This document shows, one piece after another, positions 1 to 5,277 of a DNA stretch of 5,277 nt. The position numbers and the translations under genes are program-made. Under the pieces are notes generated by a model. It saw nothing but the letters and a program-made list of their open reading frames with translations. It searched no databases and had not been told where the DNA came from. The stretch covers positions 1 to 5,277 of the forward strand of contig SKIC01000039.1 of the NCBI GenBank assembly GCA_007116685.1, read 5' to 3'. Each line of letters opens with the position of its first letter. The stretch's first letter is position 1. This DNA comes from Balneolales bacterium (GTDB lineage: Bacteria > Bacteroidota > Rhodothermia > Balneolales > Natronogracilivirgulaceae).

Positions 1-383
1 TGCCAACTAAAATCGTGTAATAGTGGATTCGCATCCAAAATGATATCATATCGATATCGGCGCCATGTTGCATCAAAGCGTGCATGAAACTCTGAATTTA
101 CTATTTCAAAAGCGCGAATGGACACATGAGGATGAAGCAACTTATTTAAACGCTGGCGTAATTTCTCGGTCATTTCCTGAGGTAAATCACAATGGGCTAC
201 CTGCCCGTCGGCGTGAACGCCGGCATCGGTTCTGCCTGCACCCATAATTTGTATTTTTTGACGAAAAACTGTGCTTAAGGCTTCTTCAATTTTGCCTTGG
301 ACTGTTTGCTCAGTGGAGTTTTGGGCTTGCCAACCATGAAATACAGCACCGTGATATGCTACTGTAAGTTTGTGGCGAATCAT
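1..383 (-). CDS. truA: tRNA pseudouridine(38-40) synthase TruA, N-terminal part (cut by left edge)
   Basis: TruA converts uridines 38, 39 and/or 40 in the tRNA anticodon arm to pseudouridine in the cytoplasm. I translated 127 codons from an ATG at 381-383. The N-terminus carries the family pattern 'YHGAVFHGWQAQ' (about residues 10-21). The catalytic motif GAGRTDAGVHA follows at about 48-58, with the nucleophilic aspartate as D53. A later FHARFDATWRRYRY segment matches the conserved FHARF...RRYRY region. The reading frame stays open to base 1, so the C-terminal half (usual length about 245-270 residues) lies outside the window. The ATG sits 2 bases after the stop of the upstream DUF5683-like gene and has no clear Shine-Dalgarno sequence, so translation may be coupled. 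The family call is very secure from the catalytic motif. The link to the cytochrome genes is positional only. Confidence 0.96.
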   Translation of the reverse strand, partial: MIRHKLTVAYHGAVFHGWQAQNSTEQTVQGKIEEALSTVFRQKIQIMGAGRTDAGVHADGQVAHCDLPQEMTEKLRQRLNKLLHPHVSIRAFEIVNSEFHARFDATWRRYRYDIILDANPLLHDFSW

Positions 384-385
384 AA

Positions 386-1102
386 TCAGAAGTGGAAACG
401 GACAGATGCTGTTGGATGTAAGTTGCCGTTTGGCTCTTGCGAGTAAAACATACTTACTTCCGGTAAGCTGATATCCTGATTTCGAACATGAACAAAACTG
501 CTGATTCCGCTAATCAAGCGATTTGCAACCATCAAACCAATCACTGTAGGAATCTGACGATTCACTTTGTCATACCTGGAGCGGATATTACCGTATCGCA
601 ATCGGTGGTCTTCGCTTTCCCATTGCCAGAAATTTTCAGGGGTATCCGGGAATAGGCGATCCCAATTAAAGGTGCGCTCTTGCTGTGCATTGTAGGTGGC
701 CAAAGAATTGAAATTGGCAACTGCCAAAGCAAATTGCCTGCTTCTTCCATCTAAATCAGTACCAGAATACGTTCTTGCGAAGGTTGCAAGATTGGTCTCC
801 AGTAAATTGGAGTTTACTACCAATAATGTCAGAGAGGTTATCAGTGCGGCATCAACGGCCATGTAAAATTGGCCTCGGCGCCAGTCATCGGGATTGGCAT
901 AGTAGTGCCCCCATCCCGGAACCGCAAACGAACGAAACATAGCAGATGTGCCAGATATTTCATTGTTCTGGTTAAAAACAATGTCTGAATTAGATTTCAT
1001 AGCATTTGAATCTGAAAAATTTATCAGACTCAGAATACAAATAAGGAATACAGCTGCAATTTTATTAGGCAATGATGTCTTCCAGTTCCTTTTCTTCTTC
1101 AA
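386..1102 (-). CDS. Secreted or membrane protein resembling DUF5683, TTG start
   Basis: The function is unknown. The 238-residue product starts with a basic N-terminus (MKKKR) and a hydrophobic stretch at about 15-28, ending near 'SDSNA' (30-34), which reads as a Sec signal peptide. Next comes 'FRSFAVPGWGHYYA' (56-69), the S-x-x-x-PGxGxxY pattern typical of DUF5683-like Bacteroidota proteins. Hydrophobic segments lie at about 80-97 and 186-204. Between them is a polar, aromatic-rich region (W147, W159, W161), and an R/Y-rich stretch (168-183) precedes the second segment. The C-terminus is FHF, and aromatic endings occur in outer-membrane proteins. I accept the TTG at 1100-1102 because a GAGG sits 6 bases upstream and the signal peptide follows directly. 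This makes the gene overlap ccmF by 38 bases. A later start would shorten or remove the basic N-region. The gene is probably cotranscribed with ccmF and truA. A role in cytochrome maturation is possible, but only the context suggests it. Confidence 0.72.
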   Translation of the reverse strand: MKKKRNWKTSLPNKIAAVFLICILSLINFSDSNAMKSNSDIVFNQNNEISGTSAMFRSFAVPGWGHYYANPDDWRRGQFYMAVDAALITSLTLLVVNSNLLETNLATFARTYSGTDLDGRSRQFALAVANFNSLATYNAQQERTFNWDRLFPDTPENFWQWESEDHRLRYGNIRSRYDKVNRQIPTVIGLMVANRLISGISSFVHVRNQDISLPEVSMFYSQEPNGNLHPTASVRFHF

Positions 1103-3644
1103 GGTGAACCTCTTCTATTTTCCGTTTTTCTGCTTTGGCTTTGGCTTCACGCTTTTTCTGATCTTGCCAACGTCGGAATATGGAAATACTAAATCCGAAC
1201 ATCAACAAGAAAGTACCAAGCCATACAACGGATATAAAAGGTTTATGTTCTGCGGCTAATAAAATCCAATCTCTGGTTACTTCCCCGGTAATTCCATCAA
1301 ATTCAAGTGTAATTGTTTCTGAGTTTGGATTTACTTCTGTAAAGCGAACAGAAGCCTCGAACTCAGAGATAGAAGAAGGTGGAGAATACGCCATCGGCCC
1401 CTCATCGCTATCAAAAATAACAAATAGAGGGTTTACCACTTCGGATACTTCGGTATCGTTGTGAGTGATTTGTATAGAAGCTCTGACAGCAAGTATAGTT
1501 TCGTCTTCGATTTCAGTCTCTGCTACATTTTGGAAATTGACAAAATGAACCGTGTAATCACCGAATGTAATTTCAGACCCACGACGAATCTCTACAGTAT
1601 TTTGTTCTTCAGCAGCCAAGGCCTGATCTGCGCCCATTCCGGTGATAGTCTGCATTCCCTGTTGCGCTGTTTCGCGATTCATTCGCTCAATTTCCTGATC
1701 AACCAAGGCTGAACCTGCAACATACATGTATAAATCACGAGTTAAGCCTGTTCGAATTTCCGGCTCTACAGTCCATTCAATAGCACCAGGAGCAGAGTTC
1801 GCCAACATGGGGTAAACTATTGGGTAGAGATAAAACTGATCGTCGGGGTTATTTATATTCTCGAAGTGGATTTTGTAACGTTGCTCACCCGGACGGTTGT
1901 GATTTGTGATTTCGGCATCCAGATAGGTCACCATATATCGGTTATCGAGAAGCTTTGGCTTACCTCTTTCCAGCTCAATAAATTCGATTGTTTGATGAAC
2001 AGGAAAGCCATCAGAATCCATTACCTGTCCTGCAAGAACCGCACGGTTGTAATTTCTCGTTTCTTGATCTAACAATGGTCTGTCGTATGCAGCGCCCAAA
2101 AATCCAAGAAATAAAACACCTAAACCAATGTGCGTAACCGTTCCACCAATGAGTTTTGGTTTTCTGGCAATCAACCGGACCATAATGATTGAGTTTCCTA
2201 TCACCGCAAAATACGCAGCAAATAGGTACACCATATACCAGAGATTATCAATATCAGCCAGCATTATGGTGACAACGGTTACAATAGAGGCCGCAAAGGT
2301 TGGCGATATTAACTCAGAGGAAAGTGATTCGGCGTCTTGCTTCTTCCACCATATATATTGCGTTAAAACAGTAAAAACGGCAATCAATATGGCAAAAGGT
2401 AAAGTCCACTGATTATAAAATACAGGATCGGGAGGAGTAGGATTTGCTACAAAAAGGCGACCAAGTATAGGAGAACTGGTTCCAAGGATTATTACGAATC
2501 CAGTCATAAATAAAATAAATGCACCGCTAAACATCAGAAACTCACGACTGAGTAGCGCAGCTTCTTTTTGCGGCTTTGGTAGCTCTTTGTAGCGATATAG
2601 AATCAGACCGGCACCAAGTGCAGTAATCGTCAATACAAAAAGTAATAACTGATTATAAAGACCTAAATCTACAAAACTGTGTACAGAAGCCTCACCAAGA
2701 ACTCCGGAACGCGTCAGGAAAGTCTGATATATGATGGTGGCGTAGGCAAGCACGGCAAATATGATTGAACCTTTGTGTGCAATGGTACTCTTTTTCTGAA
2801 TGAGCATGGTGTGAATACCAGCCATTCCAAATATCCAGGGTACTAAAGATGCATTTTCAACGGGATCCCATGCCCAGTATCCACCGAACGAAAGAGTTTC
2901 ATAAGCCCAATAACCGGCGAGGAAAATGGCAGTCAATAAGGCCAGATTAGCACCCAGTGTCCATGGTAAAGCAGGATAAATCCACTCGTGGTATTTACGC
3001 TTCCATAGTGATGCAAGTGCAAATGCAAATGGCACGGTCATCATCGCAAAACCGATAAAAATGATAGGTGGATGAATCACAATCCAAGGGCTTCTAAGTA
3101 AATCATTCAAGCCGGAACCATCTGCGGGAATGAAATCAGGATTTGAACGAAAAACCGGTGCATCAGACATCTCAGAGAAAAGCGTTCTGAAAGGACTGGC
3201 ACCTAAATCAAAAAAGTAGAGCGAAATACCCACAATCATAGACAGTAAAAATGCCTGAGTGAGGGTCATGAAAAACATCACCGGAGACCGGTATGTATCC
3301 TCTGTGTACTTAAGAATTCCCAACCCAACCAAAAAACCGCAGAGAATCCAAAGCAAGAAACTACCTTCCTGACCGCTGTAAAATGCGGCAATCAGATACC
3401 TGGTTTGTAAGTCTAAACTGGTGTAGTTAAATACATAATAATACTGAAATTGATTAGTGAGCAGGATATAAAGCAAAAGACCCGAGGCAAATAATACCAT
3501 CGACCCTTTTAGCATATAAAAGAAATTTGCTACGTTTTCAGCATTGTGGTATTTATTTGCGGCAGCAAGGTAATAAAAGATGGTGGCTGCTACTGCCGAG
3601 AGAAATGCTAAAATAATGGCTGAAGAGCCTATAATCCCTATCAT
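1065..3644 (-). CDS. ccmF: Cytochrome c heme lyase CcmF (CcmF/NrfE family), long form
   Basis: CcmF takes heme from holo-CcmE and attaches it to CXXCH sites of apocytochrome c on the periplasmic side of the inner membrane. The 859-residue product is a polytopic membrane protein. The tryptophan-rich WWD motif is canonical: GGYWAWDPVEN at 254-264. The expected histidines are present: H191 in 'VIHPPI' and H322 in 'EASVHSF' as the periplasmic heme ligands, and H278 ('GIHTM') and H505 ('VTHIGLG') as candidates for the transmembrane heme b ligands. After the membrane segment near 503-520 comes a soluble stretch of about 280 residues (520-800), including 'ITFGDYTVHF' (692-701), which resembles the usual C-terminal periplasmic domain. 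A last membrane helix (about 804-823) is followed by a Lys/Glu-rich tail. E. coli CcmF is about 647 residues, so most of the extra length is in the periplasmic part. The ATG start follows ccmE by 28 bases, with no clear Shine-Dalgarno sequence. Family assignment is secure. Confidence 0.97.
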   Translation of the reverse strand: MIGIIGSSAIILAFLSAVAATIFYYLAAANKYHNAENVANFFYMLKGSMVLFASGLLLYILLTNQFQYYYVFNYTSLDLQTRYLIAAFYSGQEGSFLLWILCGFLVGLGILKYTEDTYRSPVMFFMTLTQAFLLSMIVGISLYFFDLGASPFRTLFSEMSDAPVFRSNPDFIPADGSGLNDLLRSPWIVIHPPIIFIGFAMMTVPFAFALASLWKRKYHEWIYPALPWTLGANLALLTAIFLAGYWAYETLSFGGYWAWDPVENASLVPWIFGMAGIHTMLIQKKSTIAHKGSIIFAVLAYATIIYQTFLTRSGVLGEASVHSFVDLGLYNQLLLFVLTITALGAGLILYRYKELPKPQKEAALLSREFLMFSGAFILFMTGFVIILGTSSPILGRLFVANPTPPDPVFYNQWTLPFAILIAVFTVLTQYIWWKKQDAESLSSELISPTFAASIVTVVTIMLADIDNLWYMVYLFAAYFAVIGNSIIMVRLIARKPKLIGGTVTHIGLGVLFLGFLGAAYDRPLLDQETRNYNRAVLAGQVMDSDGFPVHQTIEFIELERGKPKLLDNRYMVTYLDAEITNHNRPGEQRYKIHFENINNPDDQFYLYPIVYPMLANSAPGAIEWTVEPEIRTGLTRDLYMYVAGSALVDQEIERMNRETAQQGMQTITGMGADQALAAEEQNTVEIRRGSEITFGDYTVHFVNFQNVAETEIEDETILAVRASIQITHNDTEVSEVVNPLFVIFDSDEGPMAYSPPSSISEFEASVRFTEVNPNSETITLEFDGITGEVTRDWILLAAEHKPFISVVWLGTFLLMFGFSISIFRRWQDQKKREAKAKAEKRKIEEVHLEEEKELEDIIA
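1109..1115 (-). promoter_or_regulatory. Shine-Dalgarno-like site for the TTG start of the DUF5683-like gene
   Basis: On the minus strand GAAGAGG is followed by 6 bases and then TTG. The site lies inside the 3' end of ccmF. It is the clearest ribosome-binding site in the window and the main reason for accepting the overlapping TTG start. Confidence 0.55.
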
Positions 3645-3672
3645 TGAAATATAACTGTAAGTAGTTTGTGGG

Positions 3673-4068
3673 TTATTCTACGGCTGTAAATTCCATGCCC
3701 GAAGCGTCATTGTATTTTGACGGACACTTGATGAGCATGTCAGAAGAATGGAAAACATTATTGCGCATTGAACCAATTACAACGAGCTGGTCGGCTTGCT
3801 CAAAATTGTTCGGTTTTGGTCCTGCATAACGTACTTGGCGCACATTTCCGCTTTCGTCTTTCATTGTGAATGAAAAAGTCATGGTTTCTCTTGAAAAGCT
3901 ACTTGGTTCATCTCGTACCCATTCACCAATAACGTGAATTCTATTTCCATCAAGAGTTGAAGCCTGTTCAAAATCTACGTAGGAACTAATACTTTGGCTA
4001 AAATTGTACATCACCAACGAGGTGAATAAAACCATAAATACAATACCAACAATCAGTCTGGGTTTCAT
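3673..4068 (-). CDS. ccmE: Periplasmic heme chaperone CcmE, cysteine (CxxxY) type
   Basis: CcmE binds heme covalently in the periplasm, receiving it through CcmC and passing it to CcmF. The 131-residue product has one N-terminal membrane anchor (about 4-21) followed by a beta-rich OB-fold domain ('IHVIGEWVRDEP', 'MTFSFTMKDESG', 'VRQVRYAGPKPNNF', 'QLVVIGSM'). The heme-attachment region reads 'SSDMLIKCPSKYND' (108-121). Where E. coli CcmE has HDENY (H130), this protein has CPSKY, with C115 in the ligand position and Y119 conserved. CcmE proteins with CxxxY are known from Desulfovibrio and archaeal-type System I variants. Only 12 residues follow Y119, so the long flexible C-terminal tail seen in proteobacterial CcmE is missing. 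The ATG is 19 bases after the ccmD-type stop and has no clear Shine-Dalgarno sequence. Identity is secure from size, fold pattern, the CPSKY motif and its place between ccmD and ccmF. Confidence 0.94.
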   Translation of the reverse strand: MKPRLIVGIVFMVLFTSLVMYNFSQSISSYVDFEQASTLDGNRIHVIGEWVRDEPSSFSRETMTFSFTMKDESGNVRQVRYAGPKPNNFEQADQLVVIGSMRNNVFHSSDMLIKCPSKYNDASGMEFTAVE

Positions 4069-4087
4069 GTGTAAAAGCTTTTAGTAT

Positions 4088-4318
4088 TTAATCTTCAGAA
4101 TTGTATTGTTTTTCAAGCCTGGTGAGTTTGAAATCCAAGCGAATTACAAACGCCAACAAGGTGAACCAAATCAATAAACTTACAGCTAGAACAACCGGCA
4201 TTAAGTCATTTGATGCAAGAAATTGCATAAACACATTACTGTAGGCTGACTCTGCTCCCTCCCATTGCTGGTAAGGTTCCGAAATGTATAGGAAAATTGT
4301 GAGGAGAATGTGAATCAT
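4088..4318 (-). CDS. ccmD: CcmD-type small membrane protein
   Basis: CcmD-type proteins assist release of heme-loaded CcmE from the CcmC complex. The 76-residue product has a short hydrophobic N-terminus (2-12) that could be a signal peptide or weak anchor. A polar acidic stretch follows, then one clear membrane helix (about 39-59), then the cytoplasmic-looking segment 'RLDFKLTRLEKQ' (60-71). The pattern of one helix followed by RLD-x-K-x-x-RLEK matches the CcmD family seen in Bacteroidota, which is longer at the N-terminus than E. coli CcmD. The gene lies 8 bases after ccmC and 19 bases before ccmE, the usual place for ccmD. The first ATG was chosen. An internal Met at 31 would still keep the helix, so the true N-terminus is less certain than the identity. 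Confidence 0.86.
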   Translation of the reverse strand: MIHILLTIFLYISEPYQQWEGAESAYSNVFMQFLASNDLMPVVLAVSLLIWFTLLAFVIRLDFKLTRLEKQYNSED

Positions 4319-4326
4319 TGTTACAA

Positions 4327-5046
4327 TTATTCAGGTTTAGCGAGTTTTTCACTTAGGATGTCTGAGCGGCGCACTAAATCAGTGAGCCAAAGTCCCAAAC
4401 CGATGAAGCCAATTACTGCCGGATAAAAAACGTAGCGCAGTTCCGGGGCAGTAATTTCGTCGAAAGCAGGATTACCATCTGCGCCCGGGTGTAAACTTGG
4501 CAATTGCCTCGGGATGATAAAAAGCAGAAATGGAATCGTACTGGCAGCAAAGATATTATACACTGCGGCCATTTTTGCTCTTTTTTGAGGATCATCAAAA
4601 GCTGAGCGTAATACGAAATAAGCCACGTAAATCATCATGGCCATGGCAGAGAGATTGATTTTGGGCTCAGCGAATGTCCACCAAGTACCCCAGGTGAAAC
4701 GTGCCCAAATAGAACCGGTGAGCAAGCCACAGATTCCCAAAACAATTCCAACTTTGGTCAGAGAGGCCGCCATTCTGTCCATCTCCATATTTCCACTATT
4801 GAGATAGCGAATACTGTAAACTACCCCAACAAAAAAGAGAAACGTCATGCTAAACCACATGGGTACATGAAAAACCAAATTACGGGATGTTTCCTCAAGG
4901 ATGGGAATCATTGGGATATCGACTGCAAAGCCAGCAATAATGACTATGGTTAACCAAACAGCGACTATATATTTCCAGATTGCCAAGGCAAAAATAAATT
5001 GAGATTTCGATTTACTTAGTATCTTCGGAATGGCCTCAGCAGGCAA
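4327..5046 (-). CDS. ccmC: Heme-handling membrane protein CcmC (CcmC/CcsA family), TTG start
   Basis: CcmC presents heme to CcmE at the outer face of the inner membrane. The 239-residue product has about six membrane segments (roughly 17-39, 57-79, 97-113, 132-148, 161-178, 208-225), as expected for CcmC. Both external heme-ligand histidines are visible: H60 in 'LVFHVPMWF' and H186 in 'LPSLHPG', corresponding to E. coli H60 and H184. The tryptophan-rich loop begins as usual with 'WGTWW' (119-123) but continues 'TFAEPKIN', where E. coli has 'VWDARLT'. This implies a one-residue insertion and Asp to Glu and Arg to Lys changes. The TTG at 5044-5046 is chosen because an AGG lies 7 bases upstream, an in-frame stop lies at 5074-5076, and the next Met (residue 46) would remove the first helix. 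This is the first gene of the minus-strand set. Confidence 0.95.
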   Translation of the reverse strand: MPAEAIPKILSKSKSQFIFALAIWKYIVAVWLTIVIIAGFAVDIPMIPILEETSRNLVFHVPMWFSMTFLFFVGVVYSIRYLNSGNMEMDRMAASLTKVGIVLGICGLLTGSIWARFTWGTWWTFAEPKINLSAMAMMIYVAYFVLRSAFDDPQKRAKMAAVYNIFAASTIPFLLFIIPRQLPSLHPGADGNPAFDEITAPELRYVFYPAVIGFIGLGLWLTDLVRRSDILSEKLAKPE

Positions 5047-5086
5047 TTCGTTACCTGCAAAGAAACCGCAGTTTTATGTATTTGAT
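5047..5086. promoter_or_regulatory. Divergent intergenic gap between ccmC and the plus-strand gene
   Basis: These 40 bases separate the two divergent start codons, so promoters for both genes must lie here or inside the 5' ends of the opposite genes. I found no convincing -35/-10 pair on either strand. The plus-strand sequence 'tgtatttg' (5077-5084) differs by one base from the Bacteroidota -7 element TAnnTTTG, but it lies too close to the start codon to serve the 5087 ATG. The role is inferred from gene orientation, not from a recognised motif. Confidence 0.35.
5053..5056 (-). promoter_or_regulatory. Weak Shine-Dalgarno-like site for the ccmC TTG start
   Basis: The minus strand reads AGGT here, with 7 bases between AGG and the TTG at 5044-5046. 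The match is short, but no ATG between the upstream in-frame stop and the first helix offers an alternative start. Confidence 0.4.
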
Positions 5087-5277
5087 ATGAAAAGCAAGTC
5101 CGATACCTACCAAATTACGATAACATGGAAAGCCTTTGCCCGAGAATTTCTAATAGCAGGGCTTCAAATACCTTTACTTGGCTATGGTTTATATCGGTTA
5201 TTTGTGCTTTCCAAACTGGTTCGGGAATCACATTATGAAATCAGTAATGATGATGTGCGCTGTTATGTTGCTGGAAA
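5087..5277 (+). CDS. Membrane-anchored protein of unknown function, N-terminal part (cut by right edge)
   Basis: I translated 63 codons from the ATG at 5087-5089, and the frame is open to the window end. A polar N-terminus (1-20) is followed by one hydrophobic segment (about 21-40, 'FLIAGLQIPLLGYGLYRLFV'), then a basic stretch and 'SHYEISNDDVRCYV' (48-61). The phrase Y-E-I-x-x-D-D-V just after a membrane segment resembles the first strand of bacterial PH-like domains (bPH2/DUF304), but 63 residues are too few to assign it. The same frame also has an ATG at 5030-5032 that would add 19 residues and overlap the start of ccmC. I prefer 5087 because it lies outside ccmC. No good Shine-Dalgarno sequence precedes either start. 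The gene is transcribed away from ccmC, so it is not part of that operon. Confidence 0.6.
   Translation, partial: MKSKSDTYQITITWKAFAREFLIAGLQIPLLGYGLYRLFVLSKLVRESHYEISNDDVRCYVAG

Noticed and set aside
65..247. Plus-strand open frame of 60 residues
   Set aside because: It lies wholly inside truA on the opposite strand, where the catalytic motif proves the minus-strand frame. The product is arginine-rich with no family features.
562..750. Minus-strand open frame of 62 residues inside the DUF5683-like gene
   Set aside because: It is a shifted frame within a longer coherent gene, with no signal or motif of its own.
948..2412. Several plus-strand open frames of 68-103 residues
   Set aside because: They are antisense to ccmF and the DUF5683-like gene, overlap each other, and have no recognisable domain. 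Phe/Ile-rich stretches are what the reverse complement of membrane-protein codons can produce.
4413..4598. Minus-strand open frame of 61 residues inside ccmC
   Set aside because: It is an out-of-frame shadow of ccmC, which has clear family motifs through the same stretch.
5051..5079. Possible sigma-70-like promoter on the plus strand (TTACCT, 17 bases, TTATGT)
   Set aside because: Both hexamers match the consensus poorly, and the -10 would sit about 7 bases from the ATG, leaving almost no leader.
5076..5090. Four-codon frame (Met-Tyr-Leu-Ile-stop) whose TGA overlaps the ATG at 5087
   Set aside because: A translationally coupled leader is conceivable, but such a short frame arises easily by chance in A/T-rich sequence, and no Shine-Dalgarno site precedes it.

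Overview
The window looks like a chromosomal segment from a Bacteroidota-type bacterium (Bacteroidota or the related Balneolota/Rhodothermota). The evidence is moderate GC content, ATG-start genes mostly without a recognisable Shine-Dalgarno sequence, a CcmD of the short 'RLD...RLEK' type, a CcmE with a CPSKY heme-attachment motif, a very long CcmF, and a DUF5683-like 'PGWGHYY' protein. This placement is inferred from protein character; no search was run.

Almost the whole window is one tightly packed minus-strand gene set. In transcription order (right to left) it is ccmC (heme-handling membrane protein), a ccmD-type small membrane protein, ccmE (periplasmic heme chaperone), ccmF (cytochrome c heme lyase), a secreted or membrane protein resembling DUF5683, and truA (tRNA pseudouridine synthase), which runs off the left edge. 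Gaps are 28 bases or less, the DUF5683-like start overlaps the end of ccmF by 38 bases, and truA begins 2 bases after the preceding stop. This is consistent with a single operon. To the right, a gene on the plus strand diverges from ccmC across about 40 bases and is cut by the right edge. It encodes a membrane-anchored protein of unknown function.

The genes describe the membrane and periplasmic core of System I cytochrome c maturation: CcmC loads heme onto CcmE with help from the CcmD-type protein, and CcmF transfers heme from CcmE to apocytochrome c. The system is non-canonical. The heme-binding histidine of CcmE is replaced by cysteine (C115 in a CxxxY motif), and the tryptophan-rich 'WWD' segment of CcmC is modified at its end. 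CcmF keeps the canonical WWD motif and all four expected histidines but has a much enlarged periplasmic domain. No ccmA, ccmB, ccmG or ccmH is present here, and the divergent gene ends the operon on the ccmC side. This resembles the described System I variants with a cysteine CcmE, so it is better called an uncommon version of a known system than a new one.

There is no RNA gene, mobile element, CRISPR array or long non-coding stretch in the window.
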